A stretch of 64,000 nucleotides of DNA, taken from Marinomonas algarum. GTDB taxonomy: Bacteria; Pseudomonadota; Gammaproteobacteria; Pseudomonadales; Marinomonadaceae. Shown piece by piece: positions 34,280-42,487 of this stretch (the first letter of the stretch is position 1; each line of letters opens with the position of its first letter). Below the pieces are notes generated by a model. That model was not told the origin of the DNA, made no database searches, and saw only the letters and a list, made by a program, of their open reading frames with translations. Position numbers and translations under genes: made by a program. The stretch is from assembly GCF_020532605.1 (NCBI RefSeq), contig NZ_JAJATW010000004.1, positions 62,001 to 126,000 on the forward strand. The letters are read 5' to 3'.

Positions 34280-35056
34280 ATGTTTACTGACCTAAGAGGC
34301 AAAAAAGTTCTCATCACAGGTTCTACCGCAGGCATTGGTTTGGCTGCGGCAAAAGCGCTGGCCGCCCAAGGGGCGCAGGTCGGCATCAATGGACGACAAC
34401 CTTATGAGTCCGTTGCCTCGGTGTTATCCGAGTTTGATGGACTAGAAGGGGATGTGATGTATTTTTCAGCCGACCTCAGTCAGTCATCACAATGTCAAAA
34501 ACTGGTCGATGAATTTGTTCAGCATTTTGGTGGGATCGATGTCCTTATCAACAACGCGGGTGGTTTAGGCGGTCGCGAAGGACTGGAAAACATTGACGAT
34601 GCGTTTTACGATCGCGTCATGGATTTGAACGCTCGGTCAGTTTTAATGGTCACAAAGTATGCGATCCCTTATTTACGCGCCTCTGCGGCGCAGTCCGGGC
34701 AAACCAGTTGTGTGATCAGTACCGGATCAATCGCTGGGCGTGAAGGGGGCGGTGTGGGTGCTGGACTTTATGCCGCATCAAAAGCGTGGTTGCACGATAT
34801 TCACCGTAACTGGGTGAAAGAGTTCACCCAAGACAACATACGCTTCAACATTGTGTCTCCCGGTACGATCGATACCGCTTTCCATGAAGACAAGCCCAGT
34901 CACGTCAAAGACACCATCGCCAACAGCATTGCCATGAAACGTTTTGGTCGTGTTGAGGAATTGGCACCCAGCTATTTATTTTTCGCTTCCCACGCCTGCA
35001 GTGGCTACATTACAGGTCAAATACTGGATGTAAATGGTGGGCAAATGTGCCCCTAG
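34280..35056 (+). CDS. Short-chain dehydrogenase/reductase
   Basis: NAD(P)-dependent oxidoreductase of 258 aa. Cofactor motif TGSTAGIG at about residues 13-20, NNAGG near 90, catalytic serine in STGSIAG and YAASK for Tyr/Lys, and a C-terminal YITGQILDVNGGQMCP. AGGA precedes the ATG; a GTG four codons upstream is less likely. Upstream of a tripartite tricarboxylate transporter and under a FadR-type regulator, it probably oxidises or reduces the imported hydroxy or keto acid. The substrate is unknown. Confidence 0.9.
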   Translation: MFTDLRGKKVLITGSTAGIGLAAAKALAAQGAQVGINGRQPYESVASVLSEFDGLEGDVMYFSADLSQSSQCQKLVDEFVQHFGGIDVLINNAGGLGGREGLENIDDAFYDRVMDLNARSVLMVTKYAIPYLRASAAQSGQTSCVISTGSIAGREGGGVGAGLYAASKAWLHDIHRNWVKEFTQDNIRFNIVSPGTIDTAFHEDKPSHVKDTIANSIAMKRFGRVEELAPSYLFFASHACSGYITGQILDVNGGQMCP

Positions 35057-35163
35057 TGAAAATATAGTCTTGTAATAAAGATCAAGGGCAAACGCCCTGT
35101 ACTACTGCCTATTGTGGCAACACATTAAAAAGTAAAAACAATAAAAGAAGAAGGTAATAAAGT

Positions 35164-36090
35164 ATGAAAAAAATTATAAAAACCACACTGGCTGCCGCGG
35201 CACTCACCCTTGTTGCGAGCGCTTCAGCGGCCGATTATCCCTCTAAAAACATTCGCATGGTGGTTCCATTCAGTCCAGGTGGTGGTACCGATTCAGTAGG
35301 TCGTGCCCTCGCTAACTCTGCGAAAGAAGTACTGGATCAAAATATCATCGTAATGAACCGTACCGGTGGCGCGGGTGCTGTTGGTATGAGTTTTGGTGCG
35401 CAACAACGTCCTGATGGTTACACGTTGACGGTGGTAACCCGTGAAATTGCGTCTTTGCCACAAATGGGGTTGATGCAACACACGGCAGACGACTTTAAAA
35501 TGATTCGCATGGTGAACCTAGACCCAGCGGTCGTATTGGTTAGCCAAGATAGCCCTTATCAAAGCATTGACGACCTTGTTAAAGCCGCAAAAAAGAAAGA
35601 CGGTGCGTTGAAATTTGCGTCTACGGCTAAGCCAAACTTCTATTTGATGGCGTTGGAAAAAAGCCAAAACATCAAGCTAAACGCGATTCCTTACAATGGT
35701 GCGTCGGAAGCCATTCCTGCGGTATTGGGTAACCATACGGATGTCACCATGGTGACACCGGGCGAAGCCATTTCGCAAATCAAATCAGGTCAGTTAAAAG
35801 CATTGGGTGTGATGTCTTAAGAGCGTATTGCTTACCTACCGGATACCCCAACACTGAAAGAGCAGGGTTTTGACGTAGTAACCGGGACATGGCGTGGTAT
35901 TGGTGTGCCAAAAAACACACCGGATGAGGTAGTAGAGACCTTGGGTGCGGCGTTTGACAAAGCGATGGCGTCACCTGAGTTTAAACAGTTCATGGAAAAT
36001 GGTGCCATGACCATTCACAATTTGGATGCAAAGGCGTTCACTGAATTTGTTCAAAATGATGTGAAAAACCTTGGAGCGTTAATTAACTGA
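35164..36090 (+). pseudogene. tctC: TTT transporter periplasmic binding protein (TctC/Bug), split by an in-frame TAA
   Basis: Reads as a full Bug-family receptor of about 307 aa if one codon is ignored. The signal peptide (to SASAADYPSK), PFSPGGGTDSVGRALA and IPYNGASEAIPAVLG are all present. Codon 219 is TAA (35818-35820), in a place where relatives have a charged residue before RIAYLPDTPTLKEQGFD. The frame then continues without a shift through WRGIGVPKNTP to the TGA at 36088. It looks like a recent nonsense change, a sequencing error or possibly read-through. The shortened 218-residue product would lack the C-terminal part of the binding lobe. Confidence 0.85.
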
Positions 36091-36098
36091 TGGTCGTG

Positions 36099-36128
36099 AA
36101 GAGCGCCTGTCAAAGGGCGCTCTTTTTT
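36099..36128 (+). terminator. Terminator between tctC and tctB
   Basis: AAGAGCGCC / GGCGCTCTT stem followed by TTTT, eight bases after the tctC stop and 15 bases before tctB. Confidence 0.75.
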
Positions 36129-36142
36129 AAAAGGTTACCCAA

Positions 36143-36604
36143 ATGAATGTGAAAAAAATTCTTTTACCAAGCGTCATCATTGTGATCAGTGTTGTCGCTT
36201 TGTACTTTATTAGCCAGTTTTCTGTGCCGAACTTTCAAGACGCCAGTGTAGGATCAAAGTTTTTCCCTACGGCTATTGCGGTGCTGCAAATCATTATCTG
36301 TTTCTTCATCATTTTGGGTGAATTATTAGATACAGAGAGCGAGTCTGACTCTGCACCTTTTCTTAATAAGTACTCCCTCTTTGGCGCTGTGTTCATTATA
36401 GGGTACGCCACTACGATTTACTTCTTAGGGTACTTCTTGGCGACGTTGTTGGCATTTGGTGTGTATCTGCTGTTCTTCAGAACGAAGAATCTTTATTACT
36501 ACCTGGTCGCCATTGTGTTTACTGTGGTGATTTATTACGTCTTTGCCAATGTGTTTTATGTTGCTCTCCCAGAAGGGCTATTAACAGAGCTGCTTTATGA
36601 TTGA
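36143..36604 (+). CDS. tctB: TTT transporter small membrane subunit TctB
   Basis: Inner-membrane protein of 153 aa with four hydrophobic segments (about 7-25, 42-60, 80-115 and 120-140), the size and profile of TctB. GSKFFPTAIAVLQIII is the typical conserved stretch after the first segment. AAGG precedes the ATG. It overlaps tctA by eight bases, so the two are translated together. With TctA and a binding protein it imports a carboxylate using an ion gradient. Confidence 0.9.
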   Translation: MNVKKILLPSVIIVISVVALYFISQFSVPNFQDASVGSKFFPTAIAVLQIIICFFIILGELLDTESESDSAPFLNKYSLFGAVFIIGYATTIYFLGYFLATLLAFGVYLLFFRTKNLYYYLVAIVFTVVIYYVFANVFYVALPEGLLTELLYD

Positions 36605-38084
36605 TCATCTATTTAACGGGCTACTAACGGCCCTCAGTTTCGATATTTTACCGATTTTGATTTTTGGTGTGGTGGGCGGTATTACGCTAGGGGCGATGCC
36701 AGGTTTAACCGCCACCATGGGGGTCGCGATCTTACTTCCTTTCACCTTTGGGATGGATTCAACCGCGGCCTTGGTGATGCTGATTGGTGTTTACATCGGT
36801 GGCATATACGGTGGTTCGATTGCGGCTATTTTGCTGAATACACCGGGAACACCGGCGTCAGCGGCCAGTGTGTTGGATGGTTATACTCTGACTAAAAAAG
36901 GCCAAGCGGCACGTGCCTTGAGTATTTCCGCGATTTCCTCTTTCAGCGGTGGCTTTATCAGTACCGTGCTGTTAATCCTATTCGCCCCTATTTTAGCGAA
37001 CTTCGCCTTGCGCTTTAATGCACCAGAATACTTTGCGTTGGCGCTGTTTGGCTTGACGATTATTTGTAGTATCTCAGGCAGTAATTTATTAAAAGGCTTG
37101 TTGGCGGGTTCTATCGGCTTACTGGTATCGACTGTTGGGCTTGACCCCATTACCAGTGTGCCACGTTTTACGTTTGGCATGATGGATTTGTACAGCGGCA
37201 TTAGTATTATTCCCGTGCTTATTGGCTTGTTTGCTTTATCGGAAGCACTGACTCAATTAGAGAGTGTGGTGACCGAGAAGAAACAAACGCTACGCAACTT
37301 CAGTCTCAAAATGCTCAGTCGAAAAGATCTAAAAGAAATCACCCCAACCGCTGTAAAAAGCGGTGTGTTGGGAACCGTGATCGGCAGCGTGCCGGGTGCG
37401 GGTGCGGATATTTCTTCTTTTGTTTGTTACAACGAAGCCAAACGTGCTTCGAAAACCCCAGAAGAATTTGGGAATGGTTCGATTAAAGGCTTGAGTGCCG
37501 CCGAAGCGGGCAACAATGGGGTCACAGGTGGGGCGCTTGTGCCCTTGTTGACACTGGGCGTGCCTGGCGATGCCGTAACCGCCGTACTATTGGGTGCTTT
37601 GGTGATTCAGGGCTTAACTCCCGGCCCATTGCTGTTCACGCACAACCCAGAAGTGGTTTACAACATTTTCAGCTCGATGCTGGTGGCCAATATTGTCATG
37701 TTAATTGTAGGCTTAATCGGTATTCGCTTCTTCTGTAAAATCATCGAAATTCCTAGAATCCTGATGATTCCTATCATTATGTTCCTGTCAGTTATTGGCG
37801 CTTACTCAATCAATAACTCGATGTTTGACATCGGTGTGGCTGTGTTCTTTGGTCTGTTGGGCTTTACCTTGCTCAAATGCCGAGTGCCTTTGTCCCCCAT
37901 TTTGATTGCGATGATTCTTGGGCCGATGGCCGAGACCAACCTAAGAAAATCCCTGTTGATGTATGAGAACTCATGGTCGTTCTTATATGACAGACCCATT
38001 GCCTTGTTTTTCTTGGTATTAACGGCCTTGTCTATTTATTCTGCGGTGAAGTTTTCTCAGAAGAAAAAGAAAGCAGCCGCTTAG
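36597..38084 (+). CDS. tctA: TTT transporter large membrane subunit TctA
   Basis: Polytopic permease of 495 aa with about a dozen membrane segments. Landmarks of the family are GAMPGLTATMGVAILLPFTFGMD, YGGSIAAILLNTPGTPASAASVLDGY (in part), GSVPGAGADISSFVCYNEAKR and LTLGVPGDAVTAVLLGALVIQGLTPGP (in part). The start overlaps tctB. The substrate of this TTT system is not predictable; the SDR gene upstream suggests an organic or sugar acid. Confidence 0.93.
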   Translation: MIDHLFNGLLTALSFDILPILIFGVVGGITLGAMPGLTATMGVAILLPFTFGMDSTAALVMLIGVYIGGIYGGSIAAILLNTPGTPASAASVLDGYTLTKKGQAARALSISAISSFSGGFISTVLLILFAPILANFALRFNAPEYFALALFGLTIICSISGSNLLKGLLAGSIGLLVSTVGLDPITSVPRFTFGMMDLYSGISIIPVLIGLFALSEALTQLESVVTEKKQTLRNFSLKMLSRKDLKEITPTAVKSGVLGTVIGSVPGAGADISSFVCYNEAKRASKTPEEFGNGSIKGLSAAEAGNNGVTGGALVPLLTLGVPGDAVTAVLLGALVIQGLTPGPLLFTHNPEVVYNIFSSMLVANIVMLIVGLIGIRFFCKIIEIPRILMIPIIMFLSVIGAYSINNSMFDIGVAVFFGLLGFTLLKCRVPLSPILIAMILGPMAETNLRKSLLMYENSWSFLYDRPIALFFLVLTALSIYSAVKFSQKKKKAAA

Positions 38085-38135
38085 TATTGCGTCACTGAAT
38101 TTGCCGCGATGGTTGGCGGGCGAATTTAGCCTACA

Positions 38136-38171
38136 AAAATGCCTGACTTTTACTATAAGAGTCAGGCATTT
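38136..38171. terminator. Bidirectional terminator between tctA and the oxygenase gene
   Basis: AAATGCCTGACT / AGTCAGGCATTT with an 11-base loop, between convergent genes. Confidence 0.7.
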
Positions 38172-38226
38172 AAACCGTTCGAAAGGCGTTGTAAGCAAAA
38201 AAGAGGCGTTATAAGTAATAAGGGGG

Positions 38227-39066
38227 TTAAATAACCCCAAGCTCCACTAAACGTTCGTGCAAATAGCTTTTTGCGGTATGACGTTCAGACAACACAACGG
38301 CCGGTTTAGGATGTAAGAACAAGGGTAACGAAATACGTGATTTCGTCTTATCTGCTCCTGCAGGGTTAACCACTCGGTGAGAGGTCGACGGGAAATAGCC
38401 GCCGGAAGCTTCCTGTAACATGTCACCAATATTCACAATGAGCGTGCCAAAATCACAAGGTACATCCATCCAAGCGCCGTCTTTGGTTCTCACTTGCAAA
38501 CCTGGTTCATTTGCCGACGGCAAAATCGTTAATAGATTAATGTCTTCGTGAGCACCCGCACGAATCGCACCTAACTCTTCATCGCCTTTTAATGGCGGAT
38601 AATGCAATACGCGCAATAATGTCTGGTCACTGCCGTCTACCATGCTAGACAGCGGCTGAGAGTAATGCTGCGCCACCTCAATAGGGGAATGCTTCTCGAC
38701 CCAAGTTAACAGTTCTAAAGCCAAGTTATTGGCTTCTGCATAATACTGTGACAACAAGGCTTTTTTATCCGCAGGGCATTGCCCCCAAGGGTAGTAATGA
38801 AAGTATTCTTTGATGTCTTTTTTGGTATGACCTTTTGCTGTTTCAGACACGTCAGGCGGGAAAAAACCGTCTTGTGTTCCGACATTGTAGCGGTAGTCGT
38901 ATTTGGTATCGCTGTTAAAAAACGTTTGCCATTCTTGATAAATCGCTGAGACCAACTGTTTTTGAATCGGGTGGTTTTTTAGTACCCCAAAGCCGGTTTC
39001 TCGTAGAGAGGCAACGAAGTCTTCTTGGGCGGTTGGGCTGGTGTAATCGATTGCTTGTAACGTCAT
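38227..39066 (-). CDS. 2-Oxoglutarate/Fe(II)-type dioxygenase (isopenicillin N synthase family)
   Basis: 279 aa. The Fe(II) facial triad is visible as HED in GAHEDINLLTILP and the distal His in STSHRVVNP; the 2OG-anchoring R-x-S occurs as KSRISLPLF. The N-terminal DIOX_N part includes TGFGVLKNHPI and YHYYPWG-like sequence (EYFHYYPWGQ). Substrate unknown; bacterial relatives are poorly characterised, and some act on amino acids or pyrimidines. AGGA precedes the ATG. A small ORF lies upstream on the same strand. Confidence 0.88.
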   Translation of the reverse strand: MTLQAIDYTSPTAQEDFVASLRETGFGVLKNHPIQKQLVSAIYQEWQTFFNSDTKYDYRYNVGTQDGFFPPDVSETAKGHTKKDIKEYFHYYPWGQCPADKKALLSQYYAEANNLALELLTWVEKHSPIEVAQHYSQPLSSMVDGSDQTLLRVLHYPPLKGDEELGAIRAGAHEDINLLTILPSANEPGLQVRTKDGAWMDVPCDFGTLIVNIGDMLQEASGGYFPSTSHRVVNPAGADKTKSRISLPLFLHPKPAVVLSERHTAKSYLHERLVELGVI

Positions 39067-39178
39067 CTTGGTATCCTATATCGCCAACAAAAGGGCGAAA
39101 GTATTTTTTGTCTAGTGCTAAAAAGAGAAGTCGTGACGCTTTAAAAGCGCCAACGAAGAGCAGGAGCAAAACAAAAAA

Positions 39179-39334
39179 CTAAGAAGACCAACCGCTGTGG
39201 AAGAAGTAGCGTAAATCAACGGTTTCGGCTTGATACGCTTGTTGCCACCGGGTCAAACGCCCAGCATCAAGACGATCGAATAACACGGTCTGAACCGATT
39301 CAATCAAAGCTTGTGGCAAGGGTAAGTAAGGCAT
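39179..39334 (-). CDS. Small hypothetical protein, 51 aa
   Basis: An ORF below the usual length cut-off. It begins MPYLPLPQALIESVQTVLFD and ends LRYFFHSGWSS, with no membrane segment or cysteine. A good ribosome site, AAGGA six bases before the ATG, and balanced composition support it. It lies 112 bases upstream of the dioxygenase gene on the same strand and could share its transcript. I do not recognise the family. Confidence 0.5.
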   Translation of the reverse strand: MPYLPLPQALIESVQTVLFDRLDAGRLTRWQQAYQAETVDLRYFFHSGWSS

Positions 39335-39646
39335 AACACATCCTTAACAGGGCAATGAAAACCTTGGTGTGACGGTTTGTTAAAACCAAGGAACGATTAG
39401 GTAAGTCTACGGGTTCGAACGTGGATTTTGAAGGGATTTGCGAAGAAATTCTGCTTTAGGGCTAGGTAAATTTTTATTTTTCCTTATACTAAAAACATCG
39501 GTCATCGTCATCGACCGTTTTCTATCTGTTCTTTTCTACCTGTACATATCGTTCACAATGGGCGAGATTTTCTCAAGTTCAAGTGCTTTTTCTATCTTAA
39601 CATCGGCGTGATTCATCAAGGCGCTGTCATCAATTAAAGAGGGCTC
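39335..39646. other. Non-coding gap before yqgE
   Basis: About 310 bases without a supportable gene. It should hold the promoters for the small ORF (leftwards) and yqgE (rightwards). The only structure I see is CCTTGGT / ACCAAGG (39362-39391). The stretch around 39465-39490 is AT-rich. Confidence 0.5.
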
Positions 39647-40219
39647 ATGACTATGAATACATTTTTCGATTCGTTTAAAAATCACTTTCTTATTTCTATG
39701 CCACATTTAAACGATCCACACTTTGAGCACACCGTTATTTATCTTTGTGAACACTCCAAAGAAGGGGCGATGGGTATCATCATTAACCGCCCTGCCAACG
39801 TCGAATTTTCTGAATTGGCTGCACATCTCAAAATGCCGATTCAACAAGCGAGCTTGGCCTCAGAGCCCATTTACAACGGTGGCCCTGTTGAGTCTGAGCG
39901 TGGCTTTATTCTACACACCGCGGATAAAGTCTGGGACAACACGTTACCAGTGACAGAAGACATCTCGTTGTCGGCATCGCTTGAAGCGTTAGAAGACATT
40001 GCAAAGGGCGCTGGCCCAGACGCCTTCCGTATTACCCTAGGCTGTGCTGGTTGGGATGCGGGTCAATTAGAAACAGAGATTGCCAACAATGATTGGCTGG
40101 TATGTGAAGCGGATTTAGACGTATTATTCCACACACCCAGTGACATGCAATTTACCGCTGCGACTCAGGTGTTGGGAATTGACATGGCCAGACTTTCTCC
40201 GGACATAGGACATGGTTAA
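39647..40219 (+). CDS. yqgE: YqgE/AlgH family protein
   Basis: Cytosolic protein of 190 aa of unclear biochemical role, widely found beside ruvX. It shows FLISMPHLNDPHFEHTVIYLCEH, GAMGIIINRP, YNGGPVESERGFILHT and the late GCAGWDAGQLETEIANNDWL, all family hallmarks. In Pseudomonas the homologue was linked to alginate control (AlgH). GAGGG precedes the ATG. Its stop abuts the ruvX ATG with no gap, indicating translational coupling. Confidence 0.95.
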   Translation: MTMNTFFDSFKNHFLISMPHLNDPHFEHTVIYLCEHSKEGAMGIIINRPANVEFSELAAHLKMPIQQASLASEPIYNGGPVESERGFILHTADKVWDNTLPVTEDISLSASLEALEDIAKGAGPDAFRITLGCAGWDAGQLETEIANNDWLVCEADLDVLFHTPSDMQFTAATQVLGIDMARLSPDIGHG

Positions 40220-40690
40220 ATGACAGCGTTACCCTCAACAGAAACGTCTGCAACAGACACCCAAGAACCCAATACTGTTCGTTCAGTATTGGGTTTTGAT
40301 TTTGGTACAACACGCATAGGCGTGGCGATTGGACAGACAATTACCGGCACGGCTCAGCCACTTGATCCGTTAAAGGCAAAAGAAGGCATTCCTAACTGGG
40401 ACGAGATCGCTCGTATTGTGTCGGAGTGGCAACCGGATGCGTTTGTGGTCGGTTTACCATTGAACATGGACGGTTCAGAAAATGAGATGTGTCAACGGGC
40501 GCGAAAATTTGCCAAACGCCTACATGGACGTTTTAATCGTCCTTACTTTATGATGGACGAGCGCTTATCTTCCTATGAAGCAAAAGGCCAAGTCATGGCG
40601 CGTGGTGGCAATCGTAATTTCAAAGAAAATTCGGTAGACGGTTTGGCGGCGCAGATGATTATTGAAACCTGGTTCACGACCCGCTATTAA
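40220..40690 (+). CDS. ruvX: RuvX/YqgF, RNase H-fold Holliday-junction resolvase-like nuclease
   Basis: 156 aa. The RNase H-like core has GFDFGTTRIGVAIGQ with catalytic D27, VVGLPLNMDGSENEMCQRARKFA, the glutamate in MMDERLSSYEA, and the final acidic residue in NSVDGLAAQMII. Members process 16S rRNA precursor ends and were proposed as alternative resolvases. The N-terminal 20 residues are an unusual Thr/Ser-rich extension. Position after yqgE and before pyrR is the common gammaproteobacterial order. Confidence 0.95.
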   Translation: MTALPSTETSATDTQEPNTVRSVLGFDFGTTRIGVAIGQTITGTAQPLDPLKAKEGIPNWDEIARIVSEWQPDAFVVGLPLNMDGSENEMCQRARKFAKRLHGRFNRPYFMMDERLSSYEAKGQVMARGGNRNFKENSVDGLAAQMIIETWFTTRY

Positions 40691-40735
40691 GTCATACCCT
40701 GTGAATTCTATTATTAAGAGCAAGGCTTAAAGACA

Positions 40736-41233
40736 ATGACGTTAGATTTAAACAAAGCGCTGGCCTCAATGGCCTCTCAGCTTAGTACTTACTGTGAGAC
40801 GCATCAGATTGAAGAGCCCATTGTGGTGGGCATTCATTCAGGTGGTGTTTGGGTGGCAGAGCAACTGATGTCAGCGGTACCAACCAGCGAGCCTCTATCG
40901 ACCCTAGACATCACGTTTTACCGCGATGACTTTACCAAAGCAGGCTTAAACCCCAAGGTAAATCAGACATTATTGCCGGCAATAGAAGATCGTCATGTTA
41001 TTTTGGTGGACGATGTATTGATGTCAGGTCGCACCATTCGCGCAGCCATGAATGAAGTGTTTGATTTTGGTCGACCTGCAAGTATCACGTTAGCGATTTT
41101 GTACGATTTGGGTCAGCACGAATTGCCCATTGCTGCGGACATTATTGGTGAACGCCTGACATTGAATACTCACCAACGGGTTAAATTAACCGGGCCGAAT
41201 CCTTTGCAAGTTTCTGTCATAGAAACGCGCTAA
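40736..41233 (+). CDS. pyrR: PyrR bifunctional regulator/uracil phosphoribosyltransferase
   Basis: Protein of 165 aa with a phosphoribosyltransferase fold. The PRPP loop VILVDDVLMSGRTIRAA is intact, and VGIHSGGVWVAEQL and ITFYRDDF are typical of PyrR. In Bacillus it binds pyr mRNA to promote termination; in Pseudomonas-type bacteria it lies before pyrB and has a regulatory role. A hairpin terminator between this gene and pyrB gives it a possible target. AAGG precedes the ATG. Confidence 0.92.
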   Translation: MTLDLNKALASMASQLSTYCETHQIEEPIVVGIHSGGVWVAEQLMSAVPTSEPLSTLDITFYRDDFTKAGLNPKVNQTLLPAIEDRHVILVDDVLMSGRTIRAAMNEVFDFGRPASITLAILYDLGQHELPIAADIIGERLTLNTHQRVKLTGPNPLQVSVIETR

Positions 41234-41379
41234 TATACACAACAAAGCTTTATTTTTTTGCGAACACAGACGACAATTAGCGTATGAGTAGAAGAGACGA
41301 CACAGTAATAAGTACCAGTCTATTTCGCCAAAGAATAGGGCGAGATAGCGATTTAATATTAATGGTTTAGTGGTTTTAG

Positions 41380-41413
41380 TGCCCGGTTGCAGCCAGTCTG
41401 CACCGGGCATTTT
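41380..41413 (+). terminator. Terminator/attenuator candidate between pyrR and pyrB
   Basis: TGCCCGGTTGCAG / CTGCACCGGGCA (one bulged T) followed by TTTT. It is GC-rich and strong, 69 bases before the pyrB ATG. It could end pyrR transcription or be an attenuator controlled by PyrR or UTP. Confidence 0.7.
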
Positions 41414-41481
41414 CCTATCTAAACATCCTAATTATGTAGAAAAAAGACACTCTTGTCTTTGCAGTTTGAGGAAAGCAAACC

Positions 41482-42486
41482 ATGATGCGATCCGAGCCCC
41501 GGGCATTACAGCTAAATGAACACGGACAGCTTAAGCACTTTTTGACCTTGGATGGATTAAGCCATGCCATCTTGACTGAAATTCTTGACCGAGCGGATTC
41601 TTTTCTATCGATGGGCGAGCAATCGGTTAAAAAAGTCCCTTTATTGCGCGGTAAAACCGTGGTGAATTTGTTTTTTGAAAACTCCACCCGCACTCGCACC
41701 ACATTTGAGTTGGCGGCTAAGCGTCTTTCTGCCGATGTGATTAACTTAAACATTGAGACTTCAGCCACATCAAAAGGGGAGTCGTTACTCGATACTCTGA
41801 AAAATCTTGAAGCGATGCAAAGTGATATGTTTATTGTGCGCCACTCTGACAGTGGTGCCGCGCATTTTATCGCCGAACATTGCACGCCGAATGTGGCTAT
41901 TATCAACGCAGGGGACGGTCGCCATGCTCACCCGACACAAGCCATGCTGGATATGCTGACGATTCGTCGTCATAAAGGACGTTTTGAAGGGTTAAAAGTA
42001 GCCATTGTTGGGGATATTTTGCATTCCCGAGTGGCGCGCTCTCAGTTGCAAGCATTGACGACGTTAGGCGTCAGTGATGTGCGTTTAGTTGGACCAAAAA
42101 CCCTGGTGCCAAGCTTTTTTGCCGAAATGGGCGCGACGATTTGCCATGACTTAGAAGCGGGACTCAAGGATGTGGATGTTGTCGTAATGTTGCGTTTACA
42201 AAAAGAACGTATGAAAGGGGCTTTATTGCCAAGCGAAAGTGAATTTTATCGCTTGTATGGATTGACGGAAGACACCCTGGCTTGGGCAAAACCGGACGCT
42301 ATTGTGATGCACCCTGGGCCGATCAACCGTGGTGTGGAAATCTCGTCTGAAGTGGCTGACGGTCGTCAGTCTGTCATCTTAGATCAAGTGACCAACGGCA
42401 TTGCGGTACGAATGGCGGTGCTGTCTATGGCCATGAGTGGCCAGCTACAAAGTGAAGACGGTGCAGCAACAGGGGATGAGAAATAA
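41482..42486 (+). CDS. pyrB: Aspartate carbamoyltransferase PyrB
   Basis: Catalyses carbamoyl phosphate plus aspartate to carbamoylaspartate in pyrimidine synthesis; 334 aa, the longer class found with inactive PyrC partners. Visible are the carbamoyl-phosphate motif [42 protein letters not shown] and [18 protein letters not shown] precedes the ATGATG start. The next gene begins one base after its stop, consistent with the fixed stoichiometry of the dodecameric PyrB-PyrC' complex. Confidence 0.97.
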   Translation: MMRSEPRALQLNEHGQLKHFLTLDGLSHAILTEILDRADSFLSMGEQSVKKVPLLRGKTVVNLFFENSTRTRTTFELAAKRLSADVINLNIETSATSKGESLLDTLKNLEAMQSDMFIVRHSDSGAAHFIAEHCTPNVAIINAGDGRHAHPTQAMLDMLTIRRHKGRFEGLKVAIVGDILHSRVARSQLQALTTLGVSDVRLVGPKTLVPSFFAEMGATICHDLEAGLKDVDVVVMLRLQKERMKGALLPSESEFYRLYGLTEDTLAWAKPDAIVMHPGPINRGVEISSEVADGRQSVILDQVTNGIAVRMAVLSMAMSGQLQSEDGAATGDEK

Positions 42487-42487
42487 G

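Noticed and set aside
35905-36090. Separate small gene (61 codons) after tctC
   Set aside because: It is the in-frame C-terminal part of TctC after the TAA, with no ribosome site of its own.
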